A stretch of DNA of 64,000 nucleotides from Flavobacterium sp. 1 (GCF_002797935.1 NZ_PGER01000001.1:744001-808000), one strand, 5' to 3'. Shown: positions 18,018 to 27,167, numbered from the stretch's first letter. Made by a program: numbers and translations. The notes: generated by a model not told the origin, from the sequence alone.

Positions 18018-18175
18018 AACGCAATTTACTAATTCAAATTTGAATGAATTTTGAATTTTTTTATTATGAGTAAAAAAAAACAGAATTCAAGCTCCGTAAA
18101 TTTTTATCTTTTAATTGTTGTTTCTTCAGGTTTTCTTCAGATTTAAAATTTAGTTTTACCTCAATAAATTTAATT

Positions 18176-20632
18176 ATGCGCCATACTATTTTATTTTTCG
18201 TATTCTTTTTATCTCTTATTTCAGTTGCACAAACTGCCAAAAACAAAGGAAGTATAACTGCTAAAATTGCTGATTCAGAGACAAAATCACCTATCGAGAT
18301 GGCGATAGTTTCTGTTTTCAAAACAGGTGAAATTAAGCCTTTTGAAGAAGTAACCACCAATCAAAAAGGTGTTTTTATCTTTAGTAATCTTCCAGTTGGG
18401 ACTTATACAATCAATGTTGATTTTATAAGTTATAAAGTGAAAACTATAGAAAAAAGTACTATTACTGTTTCTTCGAATATTATAAATTTAGGAGAGATTT
18501 TGCTGGTTCCGGCATCGAATGAACTTAACGAAGTAAAAATCACTACAAAATCGGCTTCGGTACAAAATAAAATTGATAAAATTATATACAACCCTGTCAA
18601 TGACCTTAGTGCTCAAGGTGGTGCAGCTATCGATGTTTTAAAGAATGTTCCAATGGTAAGCATTGATATTGATGGTAAAGTTGAATTGCAGGGAAATTCA
18701 AGTGTTCGTTTTTTAATTAATGGAAAACCTTCGAGTATTTTTGGAGCCAGTGTTTCTGATGCTTTGCAGTCTATACCGGCCAGCCAAATTAAGAACATAG
18801 AGGTTATCACCAGCCCGGGAGCTAAGTACGACGCCGCAGGAACGGGAGGAATTATAAATATCATTTTAAAAGATAATAAGCTTGAAGGAATTAACAGCAG
18901 TATTAATCTATCGCTGGGAACACGTTTGGAGAATGGCGGTTTTACGTTAAATGTCAAAAAAGGAAATTTTGGGGCAGGTATTTATTTTAATGCCAACAAG
19001 CAGTTAAATACGGTTACTAAAACCAGCAGTGAACGCCAGTCCTATAATACAGCCAGAGATACAGTCAGCATTCTTCATCAAACAGGGGAGAGTCCTTTTG
19101 CAAGAAGCGGGTATCAAACTGGAATAAATTTAAATTGGAGTATTACTGAAAAAGACGATTTGACAGCCACTTTAGGGTTTAATCATTTTCAAAATGATGC
19201 CACTGGTACAACTTTTCAAAATCAGAAGTCATTTTTATCAGATGGAACAGCTTTGTCCATGATTAATAGTGATCGAAATTCGACCAATAATTTTAAAGAA
19301 GAAGCTATAGATTGGAGTGTTCTGTATAAAAAAACGTTCGATAAAAAAGACGAAGAGTTAAATATACTGCTTACTTCGAGTTCAGGGAAAAGCACCAATA
19401 ATTCATCTCAGAAAACGGTAATTGAAGATGACAATTCTTTATCAGGAAATCGAAATCATAATCCAGGGCAGGATCACCAAGTAGATGTATCAGTAGATTA
19501 TACTTATCCACTAGCCGAAGGTTTTACTCTTGAAACCGGAACGAAAGCGAGTTTTGAGAATATTGACAGTCAGGTGGTTTCTGATACCTTATCAGATGAT
19601 AATGCGTATCATAATGATTTAGGACAGAGTTACAGTTTTAAATATAAAAGGAATATTTATGCAGCCTATTTATCAAGTTCGTTTACATTATTTAATAATT
19701 ATTTAGAAGGAAAGGCAGGGCTTCGTTATGAAAGAACCATTACTACAGCTGATTTTGCTGGTGTAAGTATTCCAGATTATGACACTTTTGCGCCTTCTTT
19801 TATTTTGCAGCATAAAATTTCGGATAGTCAATCTGTGAAATTTGCTTATACTTTTCGTATCGAAAGACCAGATTTTGAAGATTTAAATCCTTTTTTCAAT
19901 ATAAGTGATCCACATAATATCAGTACGGGCAACCCCTTTTTGAAACCAGAGAAAGGCAACCGGTATGAACTTGGTTACAGTAAAAAATATGAGAATGATG
20001 CTAATTTCTTTTTCTCGGGGTATTACCGCTATAATACAGAAGATATTCAAAGCCTTACGACTTTTTATAATGAGTTTACTATTGGAGACACCTCATATAC
20101 CGATGTTACTTTAACCCGACGTTACAATATTGGTACAGAAACTACTATTGGAGCAAGTGTTTTTGGTTTACTTCCAATAAATAAAAGTTGTACTGTCAAG
20201 GGGACATTTGATTTTGGAGAACGAAAAAATTCGACTCCCGGTTTTGAAAGCGTAAGCAGTTTTATTTATAGAGCAAATTTAAATGTAACGTATAAATTCA
20301 GCTCTAATATGATGGGTGAAATCGTTGGGAACTATCGTTCTTCTCAGAAAATTATTCAGGGAATCCGTCCTGAGCAATTCTTCTATAACATTGCTTTTAG
20401 AAAACTGTTTTTAAATAAAAAGGCAAGTGTCGGAATCACGATGGCTAATCCTTTTAATAAATATATGAACCAAAAAGCAGCCAGTTATGGAGAAAGTTTT
20501 GATCAGGTAAACTTAAAACAGATACCCGTTCAGTCTTTTGGTATTTCGTTTAGTTATAAATTTGGAAAACTTGACTTCAAAAAAGGAGAATCAGATAAGC
20601 ATGATGATCCTGTTCAGCCTGATATTCAATAA
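18176..20632 (+). CDS. TonB-receptor-like outer-membrane barrel with N-terminal carboxypeptidase-regulatory domain
   Basis: About 818 residues. Signal peptide to about residue 20 (ISVAQ), then a CarboxypepD_reg-like fold (GSITAKIADSETKSPIEMAIVSV, about 25-105), a plug domain with MVSIDIDGKVELQGNSSVRF and the TSPGAKYDAAGTGGIINIIL segment, and a long barrel ending SFSYKFGKL. This is the outer_membrane_beta-barrel (OMP_b-brl_3) group common in flavobacteria. The ligand is unknown. It is divergent from an OmpR-type regulator that may control it. Confidence 0.85.
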   Translation: MRHTILFFVFFLSLISVAQTAKNKGSITAKIADSETKSPIEMAIVSVFKTGEIKPFEEVTTNQKGVFIFSNLPVGTYTINVDFISYKVKTIEKSTITVSSNIINLGEILLVPASNELNEVKITTKSASVQNKIDKIIYNPVNDLSAQGGAAIDVLKNVPMVSIDIDGKVELQGNSSVRFLINGKPSSIFGASVSDALQSIPASQIKNIEVITSPGAKYDAAGTGGIINIILKDNKLEGINSSINLSLGTRLENGGFTLNVKKGNFGAGIYFNANKQLNTVTKTSSERQSYNTARDTVSILHQTGESPFARSGYQTGINLNWSITEKDDLTATLGFNHFQNDATGTTFQNQKSFLSDGTALSMINSDRNSTNNFKEEAIDWSVLYKKTFDKKDEELNILLTSSSGKSTNNSSQKTVIEDDNSLSGNRNHNPGQDHQVDVSVDYTYPLAEGFTLETGTKASFENIDSQVVSDTLSDDNAYHNDLGQSYSFKYKRNIYAAYLSSSFTLFNNYLEGKAGLRYERTITTADFAGVSIPDYDTFAPSFILQHKISDSQSVKFAYTFRIERPDFEDLNPFFNISDPHNISTGNPFLKPEKGNRYELGYSKKYENDANFFFSGYYRYNTEDIQSLTTFYNEFTIGDTSYTDVTLTRRYNIGTETTIGASVFGLLPINKSCTVKGTFDFGERKNSTPGFESVSSFIYRANLNVTYKFSSNMMGEIVGNYRSSQKIIQGIRPEQFFYNIAFRKLFLNKKASVGITMANPFNKYMNQKAASYGESFDQVNLKQIPVQSFGISFSYKFGKLDFKKGESDKHDDPVQPDIQ

Positions 20633-20767
20633 AAAACGAAGGACGAAATCTGGATTTTGAATAATAAAGTCTAAGAGAAAATGATTTTTTGTAAAAAAAA
20701 ACAAGACCTTTCTACCATTTTAATCATTTATTCAACAATATTCAGAAATAATTCAAAATTGAATTGT

Positions 20768-20775
20768 TATTTTTG
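20768..20775 (+). promoter_or_regulatory. candidate -7 box of the LtaS-like gene
   Basis: TATTTTTG fits the Bacteroidota -7 consensus TAnnTTTG and lies 38 bases before the ATG at 20813. A matching -33 TTG is not obvious. The position supports 20813 as the start rather than an upstream in-frame ATG at 20681, which would precede the transcription start. Confidence 0.45.
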
Positions 20776-20812
20776 CCCAAATAATAAAATATTGCCTAGC
20801 ATTCCCCCAAAT

Positions 20813-22741
20813 ATGAAAAAAATTCAGTTCTCAAAACCTCTTATTAATTTTCTTTTAATTGGTTTAATAATTCTTACTGTCAGCCGTTTTGTACTGTTTT
20901 TACTTTTTAGAAGCCGTATTACTGAAACCCCAAATTACGGTTATATTTTTCCCATCGGATTACGGATGGATCTGATAGTTTTGTGCTACCTTCTTTTTTT
21001 GCCGTTGGCTTTAATTGCTTTGGTACCCGATTCTTTTTTGAAGAAAATTCAAAGCTTTTTGACCGTATATTTCATTTTATTTTTGACGCTGATTCTGTTT
21101 ATGGAGCTATCAACGCTCGATTTTATTAAAGAGTATGATACCAGACCCAATAAACTGTTTATAGATTATCTGATTTATCCAAAAGAGGTTGTAGGGACTT
21201 TACTGAAAAGCTATCTTTTGTCCATTTTCGTAACTGTGATTATTTTATCGGGATTTGTATATACGCTGATCCGCTACAGAAAACAGCTTTTTGAAATTAA
21301 AATGACCAGTTATAAAACGAAGTTATTATTCTTTCCTTTGGTTGCTTTTTTTGTTTTTTTCGGTGCAAGGTCTAGCCTGACTTCAAAAAGGCCAATTAAT
21401 GCCAGTAATGCAATTTTTTCTACAGATCATCTTACCAATTCGCTTGGGCTTAATTCGTTTTATACTGTAACATTTGCATTGTATTCAATGAAAAATGAGA
21501 GCAACCCAGAGAAAATGTACGGGAAAATGGATTATAGCGAAGCCATTTCGAGGGTGAAAAAATATATGGATGTAAAACCAAATGCTTTCTCAGACGATTC
21601 TATTCCGTTACTGCATATTCAAAAAACGGACAGCATTATCAAAAGACCTTATAATATTGTGATTATTCTGGAAGAAAGTCTGGGAGCTGAATATGTGGGC
21701 TCGCTTGGCGGACTGCCATTGACTCCCGAATTTGATAAACTGACGAAAGAAGGAACTTTATTTACTAATTTATATTCCACTGGAACTCGAAGCGTGCGCG
21801 GTATCGAGGCTGTTGTTACCGGTTTTCTGCCGTCTCCGTCAGAAAGTGTGGTAAAACTGAATAATTCGCAAACCAATTTCTACACCATAGCATCGCTATT
21901 GAAGCAAAAAGGATATGACACCAGTTTCATTTATGGCGGCATGGCCAATTTTGATAATATGGGATCTTTTTTTAGCGGAAATGGTTTTGACAAAATTATT
22001 GATGAGGATGACTTTGATTCTAAGAAATCTGCTTTTCACGGCACTTGGGGCTGGTCTGACGAAGATGTAATGGCAAAAGCGAATACTTATTTTAAAAATC
22101 TTGGCAGCAAACCTTTTGTTTCATTGGTGTTTTCTTCTTCTAATCACGAGCCTTTTGAATTCCCTGACGGAAGAATTTCCCTTTATAGTAAGGAAAAGAA
22201 TTCAGTTGACAATGCTATGAAATATGCGGATTATTCGATTGGCCAGTTTTTTAAGCAAGCCAAAAAAGAAGCCTATTATAAAAACACCATTTTTCTTGTA
22301 ATTGCCGATCATAATACAAGAACTTATGGAAAACACCTTGTGCCAATAAACAAATTTCATATCCCGGCACTGATTATTGGACCGGGTGTTGCAAAAGGAG
22401 GAAAATACAATAAACTGTGCAGTCAGATTGATATACAGCCTACTGTGCTGGGCAAAATCGGAATGGATATTGAAACGCCAATGGCAGGAAGAAATTTGTT
22501 TGATTTACCTGATTCGTTTCAGGGGCGTGCAATGATGCAGTTTAATGATATCAACGCTTTCCGTGTGGGAAATGAAGTGGTTATTATGCAACCTAATAAG
22601 GATCCTTTGCAGTTTCATGTTCAAAATGACACTATTTTTACTCCTCAAAAACTTAATGAAAATTTAGCCAAAGATGCCCTTGCTCATGTAATTTGCCCTT
22701 TCTATTTATACAATCAGCAAAAATATAAGGTAAAAAAATAA
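20813..22741 (+). CDS. LtaS-like membrane sulfatase / phosphoglycerol transferase
   Basis: About 642 residues from the ATG at 20813. Five hydrophobic segments occupy the first 220 residues, followed by an extracytoplasmic alkaline-phosphatase-fold domain: YNIVIILEESLG (metal Asp replaced by Glu-Glu, as in LtaS), TRSVRGIEAV (the catalytic Thr-containing loop), the FDNMGSFF region, and VIADHNTRTYGKH with the late Asp-His ligands. This is the LTA synthase/sulfatase family, which in Gram-negatives transfers phosphoglycerol or phosphoethanolamine onto envelope glycans or lipid A. A terminator follows directly. Confidence 0.82.
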   Translation: MKKIQFSKPLINFLLIGLIILTVSRFVLFLLFRSRITETPNYGYIFPIGLRMDLIVLCYLLFLPLALIALVPDSFLKKIQSFLTVYFILFLTLILFMELSTLDFIKEYDTRPNKLFIDYLIYPKEVVGTLLKSYLLSIFVTVIILSGFVYTLIRYRKQLFEIKMTSYKTKLLFFPLVAFFVFFGARSSLTSKRPINASNAIFSTDHLTNSLGLNSFYTVTFALYSMKNESNPEKMYGKMDYSEAISRVKKYMDVKPNAFSDDSIPLLHIQKTDSIIKRPYNIVIILEESLGAEYVGSLGGLPLTPEFDKLTKEGTLFTNLYSTGTRSVRGIEAVVTGFLPSPSESVVKLNNSQTNFYTIASLLKQKGYDTSFIYGGMANFDNMGSFFSGNGFDKIIDEDDFDSKKSAFHGTWGWSDEDVMAKANTYFKNLGSKPFVSLVFSSSNHEPFEFPDGRISLYSKEKNSVDNAMKYADYSIGQFFKQAKKEAYYKNTIFLVIADHNTRTYGKHLVPINKFHIPALIIGPGVAKGGKYNKLCSQIDIQPTVLGKIGMDIETPMAGRNLFDLPDSFQGRAMMQFNDINAFRVGNEVVIMQPNKDPLQFHVQNDTIFTPQKLNENLAKDALAHVICPFYLYNQQKYKVKK

Positions 22742-22764
22742 CAGAGTAAATGTTAAACAATAGG

Positions 22765-22796
22765 AACCTAAACATGTTAAGTGTTTAGGTTTTTTT
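22765..22796 (+). terminator. rho-independent terminator after the LtaS-like gene
   Basis: Stem AACCTAAACA / TGTTTAGGTT with a 7-base loop followed by a run of seven T. The stem core (CCTAAACA) is shared with the terminator at 24119-24153. Confidence 0.85.
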
Positions 22797-22827
22797 ATGT
22801 CTTCATCTTAAAAAAAAGTAAAAACAT

Positions 22828-22866
22828 TTGCGAAACTGATTGGTTGCATGTATATTTGCAACCAAT
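22828..22866 (+). promoter_or_regulatory. promoter and autoregulatory operator of the ArsR-type gene
   Basis: A -33 TTG (22828-22830) and a -7 box TATATTTG (22851-22858) lie 20 bases apart, matching the Bacteroidota promoter. A perfect 10-bp inverted repeat, ATTGGTTGCA (22839-22848) / TGCAACCAAT (22857-22866) with an 8-base spacer, covers the -7 box. Its position and symmetry are those of a repressor operator, and the ArsR-type gene 20 bases downstream is the obvious binder. Confidence 0.8.
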
Positions 22867-22886
22867 TGGTTTCTTAATTTTGAAAA

Positions 22887-23207
22887 ATGAGAAGAGATAT
22901 ATTTCAGGCGATAGCAGATCCAACAAGAAGATCCATTATTACGCTCATTGCTTTGCAGGCTATGACGCCTAATGCCATTGCAGAACATTTTGACACCACA
23001 CGACAGGCAGTTTCAAAACATTTGAAAATATTGGCAGAATGTGAGTTAGTGAAGCAAGAACAGCAGGGACGGGAAATTTATTACAGTCTTGAAATTGACA
23101 AAATGAAAGAAATTGACAAATGGCTGGAGCAGTTCAAAAAGATTTGGGAAACCCGTTTTAGCCAATTGGATGATTTATTATTAACAATTAAAAATACAAA
23201 AAAATGA
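22887..23207 (+). CDS. ArsR-family winged-helix repressor
   Basis: About 106 residues. The winged helix is typical: IFQAIADPTRRSIITLIALQ, then MTPNAIAEHFDTTRQAVSKHLKIL with the recognition helix, then CELVKQEQQGREIYYSL. The metal-binding CxC of classical ArsR is absent. This branch commonly precedes an SRPBCC (AHSA1) gene, as here, where the two overlap by 4 bases. The regulator probably binds the 10-bp inverted repeat over its own promoter. Confidence 0.87.
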   Translation: MRRDIFQAIADPTRRSIITLIALQAMTPNAIAEHFDTTRQAVSKHLKILAECELVKQEQQGREIYYSLEIDKMKEIDKWLEQFKKIWETRFSQLDDLLLTIKNTKK

Positions 23208-23725
23208 TGAACAGCAATTTGCAATTTGATTTCCTTGTAGACAAGGAAAAGAATACGATTACAGTAAGAAGAGAATTCCTTGGCAATCAGCAATTGGTTT
23301 GGGATTGTTATACAAAAAAAGAATTATTAGACCAATGGTTTGCACCAAAACCACTATCGACTAAGACCAAATCAATGGATTTCAGTAATGGCGGTCATTG
23401 GCATTATGCAATGGTAGAGCCTAATGGAACTGAATATTGGGGATGGACAACATTTCTGGAAATTAAACCTATTGATTATTACACCTCTACCGATGCTTTT
23501 AGTGATGAAGACGGCAACATAAATACCGATTTGCCGCAAGCGGTATGGCTGGTAAATTTTGGAACTAAAGAGGAGAATACTGTAGTAGAAACAATTGTTA
23601 CTTATAAATCCCTTGAAGATTTGGAAGCAGTCATTCAAATGGGAATGAAAGAAGGATTGACTTCAACATTAGAAAGATTAGATGAATTGTTAGTAACGCT
23701 AAAATTAATTAATAATGAAAAATAA
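23204..23725 (+). CDS. SRPBCC / AHSA1-like domain protein
   Basis: About 173 residues. Features of the SRPBCC (START-like) fold: NTITVRREFLGNQQLVWDCY, KELLDQWFAPKP, FSNGGHWHYAMVEPNGTEYWGW and the C-terminal helix GMKEGLTSTLERLDEL. The fold binds hydrophobic ligands. ArsR-SRPBCC pairs are widespread, but the ligand is generally unknown. It overlaps ArsR upstream and DoxX downstream (11 bases), so the three form one operon. Confidence 0.85.
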   Translation: MMNSNLQFDFLVDKEKNTITVRREFLGNQQLVWDCYTKKELLDQWFAPKPLSTKTKSMDFSNGGHWHYAMVEPNGTEYWGWTTFLEIKPIDYYTSTDAFSDEDGNINTDLPQAVWLVNFGTKEENTVVETIVTYKSLEDLEAVIQMGMKEGLTSTLERLDELLVTLKLINNEK

Positions 23726-24092
23726 AATCATATTCGTTTTAAGCCTTTTATTTGGTTTGATGTTTATCAACGCAGGCCTGAACAAGTTTTTTTATTATAT
23801 GCCAATGCCTGAAAATCTGCCCGAAAAAATGCAGAAAGCGATGAACGCTTTTACCGAAATTGGCTGGATCATGCCACTTGTAGGTGCAGTCGAGGTTTTG
23901 GGCGGTGTATTAATAATCCTGCCAAGATTTAGAGCATTAGGAGCTTTAATCATTTTGCCTGTTATGGTTGGAATTGTCTTGACAAATATTGTGCAGGATA
24001 CCAGCGGATTGCCTTTTGCTTTAGTTTTAAGCGCCATTTTGATTTCGATAATGCATCAGAATAAAGAAAAGTACTTGCCGTTGCTTAAATAA
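23715..24092 (+). CDS. DoxX-family membrane protein
   Basis: About 125 residues with four hydrophobic segments. It opens with LLFGLMFINAGLNKFFYYMP and continues with GWIMPLVGAVEVLGGVLIIL and RFRALGALIILPVMVGI, the usual DoxX/DUF417-like pattern. These proteins are associated with respiratory or redox membrane functions, but the biochemical role is unclear. It is the last gene of the ArsR/SRPBCC/DoxX operon and a terminator follows 27 bases later. Confidence 0.82.
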   Translation: MKNKIIFVLSLLFGLMFINAGLNKFFYYMPMPENLPEKMQKAMNAFTEIGWIMPLVGAVEVLGGVLIILPRFRALGALIILPVMVGIVLTNIVQDTSGLPFALVLSAILISIMHQNKEKYLPLLK

Positions 24093-24118
24093 GAATCAGA
24101 ATTTTTATAAAAAAACTG

Positions 24119-24153
24119 AAGCCCTAAACATTTTTAAGTGTTTAGGGCTTTTT
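24119..24153 (+). terminator. terminator of the ArsR/SRPBCC/DoxX operon
   Basis: AAGCCCTAAACA / TGTTTAGGGCTT, a 12-bp perfect stem with an 8-base loop, followed by T5. Confidence 0.88.
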
Positions 24154-24318
24154 ATGGTTAATTGTCTTAAAATGTGAAAATTATGTAATCAATTGCTGAA
24201 GTGATGTAAATGTTTTAGCCTGCTGCTGTTATACATTTGGAACATTAAAAAAATGAAATTTTGAAAGTAAAGTCACATTCCTAATTTCAAATAGTATAAC
24301 CTGTTAAAATAAAAGAAG

Positions 24319-24741
24319 ATGAAAAAAATTGTATTAATGCTGCTTCTTGCAGCAAGTTCTGCCAGCATTTGGGCACAGACTCCCAAAGTGGTTATCAATG
24401 ATAAAAGCGGATGGCACAAAATTGGAGAAACTATTGTAAGTCTTGATAAAGAGACTGATAAAATTTTAATTGTTGGAGCCAACCGTTTCGCAGCTGTTAA
24501 GATTAAAGTGACAGAGGCACCAATCCGTTTGGAATCATTTGATATTTTTTATAACAATGGCCAAAAGAAAAGTGTTAAGATAGGTCAGGAAATTAAGCAT
24601 GAAGGCGAAACTTCGGTAGTAGATCTTGGCGGTGAAAAAAACATTAAAAAAGTAGAGTTCTATTACCATACAATTGGTCAGGAAAAAGACAAAAAAGCGC
24701 ATGTTGAACTTTGGGGTTTGAAAACAAACACAAATAAATAA
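24319..24741 (+). CDS. conserved hypothetical secreted protein (DUF2541-like)
   Basis: About 140 residues with a clear signal peptide (IVLMLLLAASSASIWAQ). The mature part is a small all-beta domain: HKIGETIVSLDKETDKILIVGANRFAAVKIKV, with a second half EVKFYY-like and AHVELWGL. The pattern resembles DUF2541, a periplasmic family without known function. It stands alone, with its own 226-base upstream gap. Confidence 0.6.
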   Translation: MKKIVLMLLLAASSASIWAQTPKVVINDKSGWHKIGETIVSLDKETDKILIVGANRFAAVKIKVTEAPIRLESFDIFYNNGQKKSVKIGQEIKHEGETSVVDLGGEKNIKKVEFYYHTIGQEKDKKAHVELWGLKTNTNK

Positions 24742-24782
24742 TGGGATAGTCTGTTGATGCTGATAATTTAAAACGAAGTATT

Positions 24783-24980
24783 ATGCCTTGGACTAAAAAA
24801 GATTATCCGCCTGCAATGAAAAATCTTCCTGTCAAAGTACGCAATAAGGCAGTCGAAATTGCCAATGCAATATTGGAAGAAGGAAAAATGGACGAAGGCG
24901 GGGTTATTGCTATCAGTATCAGTAAAGCCAAAGATGCGGTGGATGGCAGCACTAAGAAAAAAGCCGATTCAAAAAAGTAA
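24783..24980 (+). CDS. small basic conserved protein
   Basis: 65 residues beginning MPWTKKDYPPAMKNLPVKVR. Small proteins with this 'W-x-K-x-DYP-x-A-x-K-x-L' opening and an EEGKMDEGG-IAIS-SKA core are widely conserved in Bacteroidota and have a ChaB-like flavour, but no function is established. The C-terminus is lysine-rich. It begins 41 bases after the secreted protein and may be co-transcribed. Confidence 0.65.
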   Translation: MPWTKKDYPPAMKNLPVKVRNKAVEIANAILEEGKMDEGGVIAISISKAKDAVDGSTKKKADSKK

Positions 24981-25326
24981 GTCTTAACTGTTGATATAAA
25001 AGGTAGGGGGTATCTATAAAAATGATCAGTGAAGAATTTATTGGAAAGGCTAATTCCTCCTCTAATTTAAGCAAGTAACATTGTTTTAACAAAGAATGGA
25101 ATTTGGCTTGATAAAATCAAGTCAGTAAAAGGTTCAGGATACTATTCTGAACCTTTTTGCTGTTTAGGTGTTTTGGTCTGACCGTTATTTAGGATTAGAG
25201 TAATAAAAATTATGAAACTTTATGCAGTAATTATATAACGCTTTTAATCAGTAGATTACGAAATTTGAGTATGCCAATCAGATAGTGAAGCAGTATAAAT
25301 TGAGATTATTCTAAAACCATTAAAAA
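24981..25326. other. intergenic region with one terminator
   Basis: No gene is seen. The only structured element is the terminator at 25127-25158, which would end the transcript of the two small genes upstream. The 168 bases before the AraC-like gene must hold its promoter, but I see no clear TAnnTTTG box. Confidence 0.5.
25127..25158 (+). terminator. rho-independent terminator
   Basis: Perfect 11-bp stem AAAAGGTTCAG / CTGAACCTTTT with a 9-base loop and a terminal T5 on the + strand. Confidence 0.85.
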
Positions 25327-26199
25327 ATGAAAAATATTTACTTAAAAGCTGGGAAAACAGAAGATGTTTTTAATGATTTGAAAGATAATTTCAAAGGAAC
25401 ATTAGTAACCAATAATGATGAATTCAATTTGACTTTATCATCCGCCTTTGCCAGAGGAAACATCATTGGGATAACATTTCCAGAAGGAATGACGTATATG
25501 CAGTTTGACTTGGTTTTCCATGATGATGTAAGACTCAGCATGGAATCATTAAAGACATCGCCTATCTTCTTTGCTTATTGTTCTCATGGAAGCATGCAGC
25601 ATAGTTTTGGAGAACTGGGGGAACGAAAAATCATTAAAAAAAAGCATTCAGGAATTCTAAAAAGTGCTTCGAGTGTGAACAGTATCCTGCATTTTGAAAA
25701 ACACGTTCCGATTAAATTTTATGTAATCGAAATAGGAACCGATACAGCCGCAGCCAATGAATACAACAGTAATCTCATTAAGAAATTAAAAAATACATTT
25801 TTCCATATAAAAGAAGACTATCTTAATATTAGTTATCAAAATTCTGAAATTGCTCAGAAAATTGAGGAACTCAGCACAATTACGCATAAAGGCATTGTTC
25901 GTAATTTATTAATAAACTGTATTCTGGAAAATATTCTGGAATTGGAAATCGAACAGCATACCGACGGTTTTTCGGCAATAGCCGAAACGGTTAGCTCTTT
26001 TACATTAAAACAGATAAATGAAATAAAAACAATGTCAAATTTTGTTATGAATCTTTCTTTGGAATTATTCACTACAGACTTTATAGCTCAAAAAACTGTT
26101 CTGTTCGCAAACAGACTTCAGAAAGAATTCAAACTAACATATAGCAGATCGATACAGGATTTACTGGTCTTTATGCGAATAGAGAGAGGCAGAATCTAA
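25327..26199 (+). CDS. AraC-like regulator lacking the second helix-turn-helix
   Basis: About 290 residues. The first 200 are a cupin-like/sensor region without a recognised ligand motif. The C-terminal stretch from about residue 230 (NEIKTMSNFVMNLSLELFTT, then FANRLQKEFKLTYSRSIQDL, VFMRIERGRI) matches the first half of an AraC DNA-binding domain and the start of the connecting helix. The frame then stops, where a normal AraC protein would add about 40 residues for the second HTH. No continuation is visible in the other frames downstream, and a terminator begins 33 bases later. Either a natural one-HTH variant or an old truncation. Confidence 0.65.
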   Translation: MKNIYLKAGKTEDVFNDLKDNFKGTLVTNNDEFNLTLSSAFARGNIIGITFPEGMTYMQFDLVFHDDVRLSMESLKTSPIFFAYCSHGSMQHSFGELGERKIIKKKHSGILKSASSVNSILHFEKHVPIKFYVIEIGTDTAAANEYNSNLIKKLKNTFFHIKEDYLNISYQNSEIAQKIEELSTITHKGIVRNLLINCILENILELEIEQHTDGFSAIAETVSSFTLKQINEIKTMSNFVMNLSLELFTTDFIAQKTVLFANRLQKEFKLTYSRSIQDLLVFMRIERGRI

Positions 26200-26231
26200 A
26201 TTTTAGTTAGCTGATACAGCATGCAATATAT

Positions 26232-26275
26232 AAAGAGGCTGTCTGAAATGTAATTTTCGGACAGCCTCTTTTTTA
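26232..26275. terminator. bidirectional terminator between convergent genes
   Basis: Stem AAGAGGCTGTC-TGAAA / TTTC-GGACAGCCTCTT with a short loop, A-run on the left and T6 on the right. It serves the AraC-like gene on the + strand and the broken gene on the - strand. Confidence 0.85.
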
Positions 26276-26293
26276 TTTGCAGTGATTAGAAAA

Positions 26294-26683
26294 TCATACT
26301 TCTATTTCAGCAGATTTTTCCATTTCGGCAATTACTGTTTTTTCCTTTTTTATGGTCTGTCTCAGTAATGCTAATAAACTAATGTAAATATTAGCAATAA
26401 ATACCAGCGCAAAACCAGCAATCAGATAACCTCTCCAATCCGGCTACAATAATGTATAGTTGCAGACAGCGACAAAAAAAATAGTGACGTAATGACTGAA
26501 ACAGTATTCGCAGGTAAAAAGATAAAAGAATTTGCGGGCAATAACGTTACGTTTATTTTGGGAACATTTAAGGCACCAATCTCTTGGCTCCCTAAATATT
26601 TCTTCGTGTGTAACAGTCCAGCTGATACAGGCAATAGGGATTGCAAGCGTAAAAAGCCATATAAGCTGTGAATGTATGTCCAT
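26294..26683 (-). pseudogene. small membrane protein gene interrupted by an in-frame TAG
   Basis: Reading from the ATG at 26683 gives MDIHSQLIWLFTLAIPIAC and a CxxC-containing segment (DWCLKCSQNKRN), then stops at a TAG at 26444-26446. The same frame continues with PDWRGYLIAGFALVFIANIY and ends at a TGA at 26294-26296. The join is seamless and the downstream part has a transmembrane helix and charged tail, so the original protein was about 129 residues with two helices. One point mutation to TAG explains the break. Function unknown. Confidence 0.8.
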
Positions 26684-26696
26684 CTCTTGATTTTAT

Positions 26697-27131
26697 TTAA
26701 ACTCTTGCATAATCTCCCTTCCAGTGTTCAATCGCTTTTTTTATTTCAATGCTTGACAGTTTTTTATAAAGTGTTTTTTTGATGAGCCCCTCCAGTTCAT
26801 CATCGGGAGCAAAACGTAGAGCATACAATTGTTCATCTTTTAACCGATGTTCAAAATTCTCCAGTCTTTTTCCCGTAAGAGAAAAATAGCGGTATCGAAG
26901 TTCCAGACGCACAATACGGTTCTGTAAAATCAGTGCATAATGCTGACGCATTATAAAAGCAAGAAAAAACAAAACAATAAAAACGGCACTGATAAAACTC
27001 CAAATCAATTGGTCTTGGGATGTGAAAATAAAACACACACTAAAAACCAGCAATGTCATTATAATCGGATAATAAATAAAATGATGAGGTGTATAATATC
27101 GAATGTGATTTTTAAAGGATTGTTTTTTCAT
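26697..27131 (-). CDS. DUF6526-family membrane protein
   Basis: About 144 residues. It opens with KKQSFKNHIRYYTPHHFIYYPII, followed by two transmembrane helices and a cytoplasmic C-terminus with RLELRYRYFSLTGKRLENFE and LKDEQLYALRFAPDDELEGL. This matches the DUF6526 pattern seen across flavobacteria; its role is unknown. It lies just upstream (13 bases) of the broken two-helix membrane gene on the same strand. Confidence 0.7.
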   Translation of the reverse strand: MKKQSFKNHIRYYTPHHFIYYPIIMTLLVFSVCFIFTSQDQLIWSFISAVFIVLFFLAFIMRQHYALILQNRIVRLELRYRYFSLTGKRLENFEHRLKDEQLYALRFAPDDELEGLIKKTLYKKLSSIEIKKAIEHWKGDYARV

Positions 27132-27167
27132 GCTTCAGTTTTTTTATAACGTGCTAAGAGATTTACT

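Noticed and set aside
20681..20812. Longer N-terminus for the LtaS-like protein
   Set aside because: The extra 44 residues are not membrane- or signal-like, and the -7 box at 20768 places the transcript start inside this stretch.
22781..22972. 63-codon + strand frame ahead of ArsR
   Set aside because: It spans the terminator and operator and overlaps the well-supported ArsR gene in another frame.
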